Positions 11,701 through 20,770 of a stretch of DNA of 64,000 bases are shown piece by piece. Numbering within the stretch: position 1 is the stretch's first letter; the number at the start of each line of letters is the position of its first letter. Source of the DNA: Diphasiastrum complanatum (lineage: Eukaryota; Streptophyta; Lycopodiopsida; Lycopodiales; Lycopodiaceae); contig CM055095.1 of assembly GCA_029204225.1 (NCBI GenBank), positions 53,169,836 to 53,233,835 on the forward strand, written 5' to 3'. The notes under the pieces were generated by a model that had not been told where the DNA came from, did not search any database, and was given only the letters and a program-made list of their open reading frames with translations. A program made the position numbers and the translations under genes.

Positions 11701-11990
11701 CAGGCCCGTATGTGTCCATCAATCTCTCCACCTCTGCATCTGATATGCGAGGGCAAATGGATATGCCCATCCCCCGCCCATCTGGCCTGGTGAGCCGTAG
11801 TAAGTGGGCCCTGACCCTGGTAAGAGAACCAGTTAAGACCCACCACAATGCAGGCATCTCCATCTGCGGGCACCAAATACCTGGTGCGTAGCCATGCCCC
11901 CCTCTGTCAACTCAACCACTGACCAAATGCCTATACCAAGGACCGGCATCGTGTGACACTGTCAATGTATCAAACCTGCAAAAGAGGAAG
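8704..11990 (-). pseudogene. hAT transposase, BED/DUF659 type, broken (hAT-1)
   Basis: Reading right to left there are several exons. A BED-like zinc finger near 11760-11880 (SLTRVRAHLL) has its CxxC pair in another frame. A region ending in the ELHSHSVAD shadow frame precedes a donor at 11120. The DUF659 domain follows (YGCSILSDGWSD near 11010-11035; VIDNATNYRQMG; CVAHCIDLLIHD near 10720-10745) with a frameshift inside it near 10880. Then come YFHRPIH-like sequence near 10020-10060, the hAT dimerisation region (LSIEHCKRLVIVNTNGRML near 9530-9590) and an Arg/Gly-rich, acidic tail ending at 8704. Introns have GT/AG borders, for example at 11119 and 11030. It is related to, but distinct from, the transposases in hAT-B and hAT-3. 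It is non-functional as it stands. Confidence 0.8.
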
Positions 11991-12681
11991 CAAACAATCA
12001 CATGTCAGTATATTCCGTTGGTGGCAACAACATTCGGATTCCACATATGCATTCACAACATTCAATTGCTTACAACAACCCTAAACCTAACATCGAAAAA
12101 AAACTGCCATTTTGATGCATCGACAACAGGTTCAAGTTGCAAATAGAGTCCTGGACCTTGAACTCATCAAAACAAGCATCCTAGGCATTCCTATGGGAAT
12201 GAAGAAACACAGTGCAGCTTCAGACTACAACTCAATCGCATGCCTACAAGACCCCTAAACCCCAAACCCTAAAAAACACGTGATTTAGCCGAAACTAATA
12301 ACACAAGTATGTTTATGGGCATGAAGAAACACAGTTTAGCCTCAATCTACACCTCAATCGGATGACTACATGACAGTTAAAAAAGAGCCAAAAACACATG
12401 GAAAAAGGGCATGAGATTTACATCTTTGCTACAAGCAATAATGGGGAAAACTAACAGCATACGCATGTCTGTGGGGTTCAATATAGATGAATTGAAACTA
12501 AAAACCATTTCATTACGTTGCCTACAGCTCATTCCATGACCTTCCAAATATGTGAAGCCAAAACTTACCTAAAACCGTTTTGGAAACGCCACTGCCTCGT
12601 CGCTGCCACCGTGCTCATCACACACTGAACAATGCTCCAAGATGGCCACACCATCACCCTCTCTATCTCACTCCCAAGAAA
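11991..12681. other. hAT-1 upstream non-coding DNA
   Basis: There is no open frame that resembles a protein. The stretch holds two loosely similar blocks around 12180-12250 and 12310-12370 (ATGAAGAAACACAGT, then ACTCAATC or CCTCAATC). It is probably the 5' untranslated part or first intron of the minus-strand hAT-1 transposase. Confidence 0.4.
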
Positions 12682-12816
12682 GCAAATTTTTTTATGTGGG
12701 CCACGGGCTGCCTGCTTGTGGCCCACATAAAAAATTTGCTATTTTTCCGGCGTTCTGGGACCGCGTTTCTGGTCCCGGAACGTGCTTACAGCGGATCACG
12801 ATCCGCTGCAAGTCTG
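12682..12816. repeat. Cluster of three palindromes at the presumed 5' end of hAT-1
   Basis: First is a 22-23 bp stem (12682-12704 with 12718-12739; arms GCAAATTTTTTTATGTGGGCC) around a 13 bp loop. Second is CGTTCTGGGACC paired with GGTCCCGGAACG near 12751-12782. Third is AGCGGATCACGATCCGCT near 12790-12808. GC-rich self-complementary arrays also mark the ends of hAT-B and hAT-3, so this is probably the terminal region of hAT-1. No 8 bp duplication was found. Confidence 0.65.
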
Positions 12817-15138
12817 CCCCACAATCATGAACAAATCCACAACATAATAGCATACGGGAGCATTAAATTGTCAAAGTATGGCGATTTTCCAATAAAGAAA
12901 ATATACCAATGATATTAAACTGCTTTGCAAGACCTCCTACAAAGGAACAAACCCTAATGAGCAAAAGCTAACAAAAGAACAGAACTAGAGGCTGCTTGTA
13001 GCCCTCTTTAATTTCCATACCCACATCACGATTAAAAAAAGCCAAGGAAAATGTTCTCCCCTATCGTGGAAATTTGCCTATAGCAAAATCATTCACTCCT
13101 CAGCAGACAAGGCAACAATTTAGATTCTTTATGGTAGGCCTCGATCTTGCAGGCCGAACATAAATTGTTTGTTGTTGATAGAAAATCGCAAGACAGCTTA
13201 TGACAAGGTTCAGGAAGCCAGTACTAAGGCTCAAAAAGGGGCATTAGAGGGAGGCAGGTTTGAAGGAAGGAGATTGGGTACTCTTAAGATCTGTCCAAAC
13301 AACCCTTAGGCTACATCAGGACAAGAAAAACTTCCAACCTAATCTATCTCTCATGTGTTATTGAGCTTCTCAGGTTATCAAGGTTATGGATGTGCAGAGT
13401 ATGAATTGGAGACGTCCTCAGAACAAAAATGCACCATGCATTTAATGTCAATCTCCTTAGGAAGTGTGTACGGTCAACTCCTCGAGAGCCCATGGTTGCA
13501 AATATGCCTGAGATTGTGGTGAAGAAGTACTTGTGCTGAAGTACGTTCTCCTATATATGGAACAAAAAGAAAAATAGCATTGTGTTATATATAAAAGTAT
13601 CTACTTAACTGTAAGAATTACTCATCTCTTGATGCTAAATAGATGGAAAATAGTTACTTAAAAATTACTCTAACATTCAACTACATGAAGACGGAAAGCC
13701 AACTATGCTATAAGAAAGTATCTACTTACGTTTACAAATTACTCATCCGGTGCTGCTAAATGGATGGAAAAGAGGTGCTTCAATGATTACTCTAACAGTC
13801 TTTAACTACAACAAGAAGCATCTTGGTTGAGGACGATCCTTTAAGAATCATATTTTAAGGCACTGCCTTTAATATAAAGGACTCAATAACTCCTAAAGAT
13901 TAGCCCAAGTGCTGTTAAGTACTTTTAAAGAACAAACAACTAAGAATCTCCTTGACTGAAACATACATGATAAAGTCCCTGAGTAGACGTCCAAGAATGT
14001 TCTTGCGTAAGTGGAAACACGAAAAAGATTTTTGAGTCAAGTGAACATATAAAGAGTCCCTTGAGGCTTGGCTTGTGGACAAGTCCTCAACGGACATACT
14101 AAAGGTTCTTCGCAAACACCTTGAAAGAAGTTACCAAATATAGGTTCTCCAATACGACACCCAATACAAGCAAGTACTTTGAGAGTACAAGTTACCTTTT
14201 TATCAAATTCTGCTACGTGCAGGTTGAGGCTTAGAGCAAAAGATCTCCCTCTCATGAAAGTAGTTTGGTGGAGAGTGAGCTCTAGGTGTGATGATTCTTG
14301 CATAGGACACCTTCATGATGGGTTTCCCTAATATGGTTATGATATCTTTGCCTCTCACGAATATATTGTGATGGAGAGTGTGGCATAAGCCTTGTAGCAT
14401 CTTTGATAGACATCCTTTCTATTGGTAGCTATTGCAAGGATGATGAATCATGATTACGTCATTCTTTGTATGATGTGTTATTGCAGAAAAAAAATTATGG
14501 CATTCAAAAATAATCCTTGGCTGGATTTCTAATTGTTGCATTGTGCATACTTCCTATGTTTGGAAGAAAATTTCACTTTTTAGAGATGAACTCTCCACCA
14601 AGTACTAAACATAGATAGCAACTTAAATCTGATCTGTCCTGTCTGTGCATATGAAGATGAACATGAGACAAGGATCATGTAAGCTGTGGTGCATGTTGCT
14701 CTGTGGGATGTCACAAATGGACAAGGGAAAAAGTTTCTAATCTTCAAGTCTTTTTGTCAATATGTATTTGAGGTTTGAATGAAGGAAGATGAGGTGACAA
14801 GTTGAAAAACGCAAATAAGATCTAGGGAGAAGGGAAATACTCAGGAACAGAGGTACAAATGCAGCAATAGGGTAAATCAGAGGCAGCTCCTTAATCAACA
14901 CCTAAAATTATTTGGCGGAAAGGTAAGTCTCTTGAAAACATGATGCATGCAACAAAACTGCAAGGATTTCTGATCTCTCCAAAATTGATGAGTCTTAGAC
15001 TCACTCTCTTTTGACCCATCAACCTAAAAGGACAGCTCCAAGAGTCCAAATATAAAGACATATAAACTCACAAATTTCCTTGCAAGCAACATAAAATAAA
15101 GATAACAGAGCAAAGTCGGAAAATGGGGCACAAGTCAC
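12817..15138. other. Non-coding stretch downstream of the EDR1-type gene
   Basis: I see no protein-like frame on either strand. It probably contains introns, the 3' end of the minus-strand EDR1-type gene, or decayed repeats. The only clear structure is an imperfect tandem copy of about 95 bp (13595-13688 and 13716-13809), sharing AAGTATCTACTTA and AATTACTCATC. Confidence 0.4.
13595..13809 (+). repeat. Imperfect tandem duplication, period about 121 bp
   Basis: Both copies carry AAGTATCTACTTA, AATTACTCATC, TGCTAAAT.GATGGAAAA and ATTACTCTAACA in the same order, with scattered differences and a short spacer between them. Confidence 0.7.
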
Positions 15139-18100
15139 CTTGACGACCTTCCATGATCTGCAGACAAAGCTTTTTTACGCCTTTGCTGCCACCAAGCACT
15201 GGTAAGGTCCGGCTCACTATGCGAGGGACTGCAATCACATCCACGCATCAATGAGATGTCAAATTGGATTGTTAGACTAGAAGCATAAGTTTTTAAAAAA
15301 TCATGTTTCAGCAGACATAAGCAGCAAACACTTCAACCAATACTAACCGTTCCACTATTAATTAATGTGGGAAAACAATCAAGAACTTCCCAAAAATTGC
15401 ATCAACTTTGCATTCATTATGCCATTGTGAGGAACAATTAGTGTGTGTTGTCTAATGATAAAGAAAGGTCATCATCCACCTAGTTTACTGAAATACACAC
15501 CTTCACTTGTCATACTAGACCTCTGCTCAAATATTAAGTTGCTAAGTCATTTTTTTAACATTATGGACAGAGATACCTAACTAGCAGCCAAACCACCATC
15601 ATATTTCTCTCCATAGCTTACCAAGTTGATACCCTGACCTAGTCAACTAGCTGAAACTTAACCCTTAAATATTCAACCAATGTCACATTCTTCAGCGAGA
15701 AAGTTCCAAAAGGCGTGTTCTCTGAAGTCAACCAAAAGAAGGAATGACTTTTGAAACAAAGAAACTAGCAGTAATACACTAAGATAATAACATGAAATAG
15801 GCCACAACATACAAGAATAAGGACATGTATAGACTAGTACTACATGATAAGCCAAAGCTCAACCTAATCTGCATGTTACACACTGTGCCCAAACGAACTT
15901 GCAACGATTTTTATAACTTCAGCCAAAGCTCTGAACCAGTCTGACAAAATGTGCTTTCTTGTGAGAGAGCTTCTTCTCAAAGAAAACATGAGTGTACCTT
16001 TCACAGTCTATCCTTTCCATACTACCATACAGAGGGCTATTTGGCTCCAGAGGTGAGTCACAAGAATCATAATCTGCAGAGTCACTATCCCCAGGCCCAG
16101 AAGTATGATAAGAGACCAATGATTTCACTGAAAAAGGCCTCAAGTGACCAGGATATCGCATTACATCCACCAAGAACTCCACACCATTCACATCCACTAC
16201 AGTGGAGAGATGTTTGTTTGGATTTGAGCAAATAAGAAAAGTGCTAGGAACTTCTTCCAACTGCAAACCCTGCAGAACAAGAATACCAGCTTTCACCTGT
16301 TGGTAAACAGTCACATGATTGAAATTTCTCAAACTTCAGATTTCAGCTACTCTGACCAAGTAAGGCCACAGCCAAGTGGACAAGAATCTTTCCAATTCTT
16401 GAATAAATATGCCCAAAATGTAGAGTGGATACTACTCGAATTGCAAGGCCGAATCCCAGAACATGATTCGAAAGTAGGTCACTGATTCTTAGGTTACAGA
16501 AACATCCTTCCTCCTTGTCAGACCAACCACTAATTTCCAGGGGCTCACTTGATTGAATCATTTACTTAATGAATGTCCCTTATGAAACTTCGATTCAAAT
16601 TGAAATTACATCTTTTAAAACTGTTAAAGGTCAACACAAATATAAGTTTGAAAGCACTTAAAAATAATCAAGCAGTGACATTTATGCATTCGGACACCAA
16701 AGCTGCAGAAAAAGATTACCAATCATGGAGTTCTTGACTATGATGCAAACATATATCATTTCAAACAGCAATTACCAGAAAAATACGAGTTTTAAGCCCT
16801 ACAGCATCCGCAAGATACTTGAACAAAATTGCTCTAGGCCGGCAAAGCCCACGAGTGACTTGCCCCAATAGCTGTACGTCAAAATTATCATTAACTTGTA
16901 CATCTTCATCTGCAGATCCCTTATAGGTCCCTGCTTCAAGGAGAGGCCCCCCATAGAAGTCGGCCACCTACAACGATAAAGATACACATTAAATGATGAT
17001 ACTTGTAAGCCCAGGCAAGCAATAGCAGGCACGAACAGAACAAGATCATTAAATTCGTTTGCTTGTAAAGCTGAAGGACCAGATTTAACAGCAACTGAAC
17101 CAAGATGAGATTGAGACAAGGAAGTGAAAAAAATACTTCATGGGTGCAGATAATCTATCGGTTTTTCCTAAAGTTCTATGACACGTGCTCAGTCCATAAT
17201 TTAAGAATGCATCCGCAAAAGCGCAATGACGCTTGTTTAAGATTGAAACATATTTCTAAAGACATTCACCAGTTATTCAGATATCCAGATTGAAAACGTA
17301 CCACCTCGGCAATATCCTTGACAACCTGGACAGAATTTGTTTTTGATCCACCCACTAATGCTACTATGAACTCCTTCAATTTGGCAAGATTCTTATCTTC
17401 TCGAGAGTCGACAAGTAGGATGTCGAGCTCTGTATCAACTGCCAACTCCTTTAGCTGCCCGAATGTCGGAATGGTTTTGAAACGGCCCTTCAACACTGTA
17501 CTCTGCCAAATACTAGAATAGCTTCACTCACATATATAGGATTACTAAGAATTTTTATTAAGCTAACCCAAAACTTTTCACAATAATATTTTACTACCTA
17601 GACATTTAAGTGCATTGAAAGAAACATTTTCAGGTCTAAGGGAGAAAAGTAAAAGACTTTGCATACAACCTTCTTTCGAACATCTCCATGCCATGGGAAG
17701 ATTGTGGATGCAAATGTACTAGGTCTATCAGAGTTTCATTACCAACTTAAAATTCAATAACTAAGTGTGACTTACATTTAAGGGAACTAAAGTCATAGTG
17801 AAGTTTGAACGCCAATTCAGAAACCATATATCCACTCATTCACAGAATGTAAGTCGAAATAGATTCCAATTAGACTAGAATAAACTTTATGGTTGAAATG
17901 ACTACGCTAAAAAGAAAATCACCTAGGTCAGAAAGAAATTTTACTTACAGGTATTACAGAATAAAATCCATCAGGTATCTTGCATTCAAGACTTCCCGTC
18001 TCCCAAAACTTTTGTGATGCACATTTTGGTGATAGATCAAAGTTTGAATGCTCGTGTCCACAATTCAAAACCTTCAATGTCTCATCCTGACATGCTAGAC

Positions 18101-18197
18101 TCGTATCCTTCATTTGATCTATCAAATCTTTCTCCCAACAAGTTGACCCTTGCAACTCTTTCTCTGTGTAGTTTGTGCTATCTTGTAATTCATCCCC
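15139..18197 (-). CDS. EDR1/CTR1-domain protein gene, five exons, partial
   Basis: Exons on the minus strand are 18197-17949, 17502-17302, 16967-16776, 16269-15998 and 15228-15139. All have GT/AG borders and joining phases with no stop, about 334 codons in total. The protein shows the EDR1/CTR1 N-terminal domain: KFWETGSLECKIPDGFY at the end of exon 1, DILLVDSRED and KDIAEV in exon 2, VADFYGG and RGLCRPRAILFKYLAD in exon 3, and GLQLEEVPSTFLIC, VVDVNGVEFLVDVMRYPG and DSPLEPNSPLYG in exon 4. Exon 5 has PSHSEPDLTSAWWQQRRKK. In the family this domain lies N-terminal to a Raf-like kinase, in CTR1/EDR1 kinases or leucine-rich-repeat relatives, in hormone and defence signalling. I did not find the kinase exons downstream or the true start. 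A hAT sits 69 bp upstream of exon 1. Confidence 0.85.
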
Positions 18198-18410
18198 CTG
18201 TGGTCAGTAAAACAGTCTCAAACAGGTGATATCAATTTACTTAAAAATATACATTATATATGTATCATAGATCCAGCGGTACCAGGATCCGCAGATCCCG
18301 GTACCACGGATCTATACTGGTACCGCGGATCCATACTGATCCGCGGTACCATAATATATAAAAAAAAATTAATATTTTTTTTAAAAAAAAATTTAAAAAA
18401 ATAAAATTGA

Positions 18411-18909
18411 GTGGGCAATATGGGTATCAACTTGAAGCTGTTGACGAGAGCAGTGCATTTATGCAGGTTGCCGGTTCTGACGAGAGCGAGAGGGGATGCA
18501 AAACACCAAAAAGTGTGTTTTCACTCAGGGAGTCGAAAGGCCAAATCATGAAGAGGTCGTATCGTCGGGGCCGGGGTCTACCGACAGCCCCCGGACCCCA
18601 CCGTTGGGGGGCTCTGCCCCCCAAACCTCCCAAACCCCCCAAGACTTGTTGCTATATAGAAACTGTAATCTAGCCATCTCATAACCATCATGGTCTCACA
18701 GTAAACCCTATACTAACAACCGTGCTCAGTAATGGCTTCTCCTCATAACAGGGGCCTTACAGATCTGAGCTCACGGTTAACTAGTGACTACTAAACTGAG
18801 AGGTGCATTATTTAGTTGTCTAACACATTTTGTAGCTGAAAGCACCGGCAACCTGCATAAATGCACTGCTCTCGTCAAGAGCTTCAAGCTGATACCCATA
18901 TTGCCCACT
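18411..18909. repeat. Inverted repeat pair (67 bp arms) inside hAT element A
   Basis: The left arm (18411-18477) and right arm (18843-18909) are reverse complements with about two mismatches; the outer tips read GTGGGCAATATGGGTATCA. They enclose 365 bp with no recognised gene. The left arm lies in a short open frame (QYGYQLEAVDESSAFM) of no known family. The tips share 19 bp with the 3' subterminal part of hAT-3 (near 35372-35391). It could be an older fold-back insertion, but the flanks do not give a clean duplication. Confidence 0.8.
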
Positions 18910-18914
18910 AAATT

Positions 18915-18985
18915 TTTTAATATATCTATATATTTTTTTAAAATTTAAATTTAAATTTAAAAAGAATATATAGATATATTAAAAA
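18915..18985. repeat. AT-rich hairpin in hAT element A
   Basis: TTTTTTAATATATCTATATATT is mirrored by AATATATAGATATATTAAAAAA, around a core of repeated AAATTT. It lies between the inverted repeat pair and the GC-rich end of A. Confidence 0.8.
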
Positions 18986-19370
18986 ATGGTGTTGCCCTGG
19001 TACCGCGGATTTTTGGGCGGCACCATAATGGCGGTACCACGTGCCACTATGATATGTATATATGTATTATGTATGTATGTTGGTATATATATACATGTAT
19101 GTATATGTATGTTTGTATCATAGTGGCACGTGGTACCGCCATTATGGTACCGCGGTACCATAATGGTGGTACCGCGGTTATGGTGCCGCCCTCAGACCAG
19201 CGGTACCAGGGCGGCACCACAGAAATAATATTTTTTATTATTTTTTAAAAAAAAAACCCTTTTAACAGGCTAAAACTAGTTAAAAAATTCAGGAAAAAAA
19301 ACGGCTACGATTTAGAAAAAAGATGTTACTGTACAGGGGGACTGAACTGGGGGCATTGTGGGAGAGCGGA

Positions 19371-19683
19371 CCCAATCGGAGTGCGGCATGTGGGGGAGCA
19401 ATACATGGGGCAGGTACAGTAGCACATGGGCACTGTGGAGGAGCAGACCATGGACCCAATCGCAGTGCAGCATGTGGGGGATCAGCACATGGGGCAGGTA
19501 CAGTAGCACATGGGCACTGTGGAGGAGCAGACCATGGACCCAATCGGAGTGCAGCATGTGGGGGAGCAATACATCCGGACAGGTACACCGTCACATGGGC
19601 ACTGTGGAGGAGCAGACCATGGACCCAATCGCAGTGCAGCATGTGGGGGATCAGCACATGGGGCAGGTACAGTAGCACATGGG
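19371..19683 (+). repeat. 84/85 bp tandem repeat, about 3.7 copies
   Basis: Copies start at 19371, 19455, 19539 and 19624 with CCCAATCG(G/C)AGTGC(G/A)GCATG. Spacing is 84, 84 and 85 bp; the third copy diverges in its middle. The unit contains GGGGCAGGTACAGTAGCACA. It lies between the end of hAT-B and the small plus-strand ORF, where it could hold transposase binding sites or a promoter. Confidence 0.92.
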
Positions 19684-19739
19684 ATCATCAACAAAAGCAA
19701 ATTGGGAAACAGACTGTGGGGTTAAATAGGCACTCACGA

Positions 19740-19935
19740 GACAGTGAGAGAGCCAGTGAGAGGGGGTGAGAGGCATTGTGAGAAGCTGTGAGGGAGAGCC
19801 AGTGGGAGGCTGTGAGAGAGAGGCATTGTGAGAGGCTGTGTGACAGACCGAGTGAGAAGCTGTGAGAGGGGGGCTGTGAGAGAGCCAGTGAGAGCCATTG
19901 AGAGGCTGTGAGAGGCTGTGAGGGTCATTTCGAGC
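19740..19935 (+). repeat. Degenerate GTGAGAG-rich short repeats before the small ORF
   Basis: There are many copies of (A)GCCAGTGAGAG and GGCTGTGAGAG, with no long regular period. It looks like the leader of the 19952-20278 ORF. Confidence 0.75.
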
Positions 19936-19951
19936 AACAGGGTGTCGTGAG

Positions 19952-20278
19952 ATGGCGGAGGGCAAAGCCAGGAGGAAGCTCAAGGAAGATGTCCGAAGGC
20001 ACAACGAAAGGCATCGGAAGCAAGAGGCAGACATTGCAGAGATGCTGCGAGAGACTCGGCAGAGACACCCAGAGCTGCAGATCCCCGCCCCCGCTGTCGA
20101 GCTAAATTTGGATGAGCAGATCGGAATGAACTTCACACGACGGCAGCTCATCATGGTCAGGGAAAGGGCTGCCCGCCGTCGGGCTGACCAGGAGGCAGCT
20201 CGGGCTAACCGGGAGGCAGAGCGAGAGCGACATAACAATGCTCCTGACGAGGGCGAGGAGTCAGTGGAGGATCCATAG
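19952..20278 (+). CDS. Unknown 108 aa charged coiled-coil-like protein encoded inside hAT-B
   Basis: I do not recognise this protein. The ATG sits in a good plant start context (GAG ATG GCG) and the frame is intact for 108 codons to TAG at 20276. The N-terminal half is Arg/Lys/Glu-rich and probably helical (KARRKLKEDVRRHNERHRKQ), a middle part reads HPELQIPAPAVELNLDEQIG, and an Arg/Ala/Glu helix (RERAARRRADQEAARANREA) leads to an acidic tail (DEGEESVEDP). It has no signal peptide, membrane segment or zinc-binding cysteines. It points toward the transposase gene (tail to tail, about 490 bp apart), within the same transposon boundaries. It could be a DNA-binding accessory protein or a captured host fragment. 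The call that it is coding rests on frame, composition and start context only. Confidence 0.55.
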   Translation: MAEGKARRKLKEDVRRHNERHRKQEADIAEMLRETRQRHPELQIPAPAVELNLDEQIGMNFTRRQLIMVRERAARRRADQEAARANREAERERHNNAPDEGEESVEDP

Positions 20279-20770
20279 GAATGTTTAGCATAGATGGGGT
20301 CTAGCCGTATGTGGCTGACTGTTGTTATGTAATGTTCATCAGTAGATGAGGCAGTATTTAGTGTCTAGCATGGTGTAAAGAACAGCCCCAGCCGTATGCG
20401 GCGGGAATACGTATTTTAATTTTGATACATGTGATGAATTAATGTACGGTGTGTTTTTTGTGCAATGCGTGCCTTGTGTATTGCAATCTGATGTATGTGA
20501 TTATGAAATGCTATCAGGGGAGTTGTATTTCTGAGTTCTGCATATGCTCTCAAACTCTGTAGTGAAAACTAATTGAAAACACGCACACACCATTTGAAGT
20601 AAAGTAGAACATCACAATTACAAATTGACAAATACACATTGTGCAGTGAATAGAATACGTCCAACACTAAATATAATATGAAAAATGGTCTAAATACAGT
20701 GTTCGACCATCTGGCTGCCAAACATGGAACATGATATCAAACTGCTAAAAATAAAATGACGAAGCTACAA
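20279..20770. other. Spacer between the two convergent hAT-B genes
   Basis: It holds the presumed 3' untranslated ends of both genes. It is AT-rich, with two similar GCCGTATG blocks (20302 and 20391) after the small ORF. No gene is seen. Confidence 0.5.

Larger units (their letters stand above)
18266..19051 (-). mobile_element. Non-autonomous hAT element A, 786 bp
   Basis: It begins CATAGATCCAGCGGTACC and its other end reads CATAGTGGCACGTGGTACC in reverse complement. It is flanked by ATATGTAT at 18258-18265 and again at 19052-19059, an exact 8 bp target duplication, which defines it as hAT-type. Both ends are dense in GGTACC, GGATCC and CCGCGG palindromes. Inside are a 67 bp inverted repeat pair and an AT-rich hairpin, but no transposase. 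The same two end types border element B in the opposite order, so A is probably mobilised by a B-type transposase. The strand given is relative to B's end order. Confidence 0.85.

Noticed and set aside
18407-18673. 88-codon ORF in hAT-A as a gene
   Set aside because: Its first part lies in an inverted repeat arm also present on the other side, the rest is low-complexity Pro/Gly, and there is no homology.
19323-19769. 148-codon plus-strand frame across the 84 bp repeats
   Set aside because: It is open only because the 84 bp period is a multiple of three. The frame shifts at the 85 bp copy and shows no protein family.
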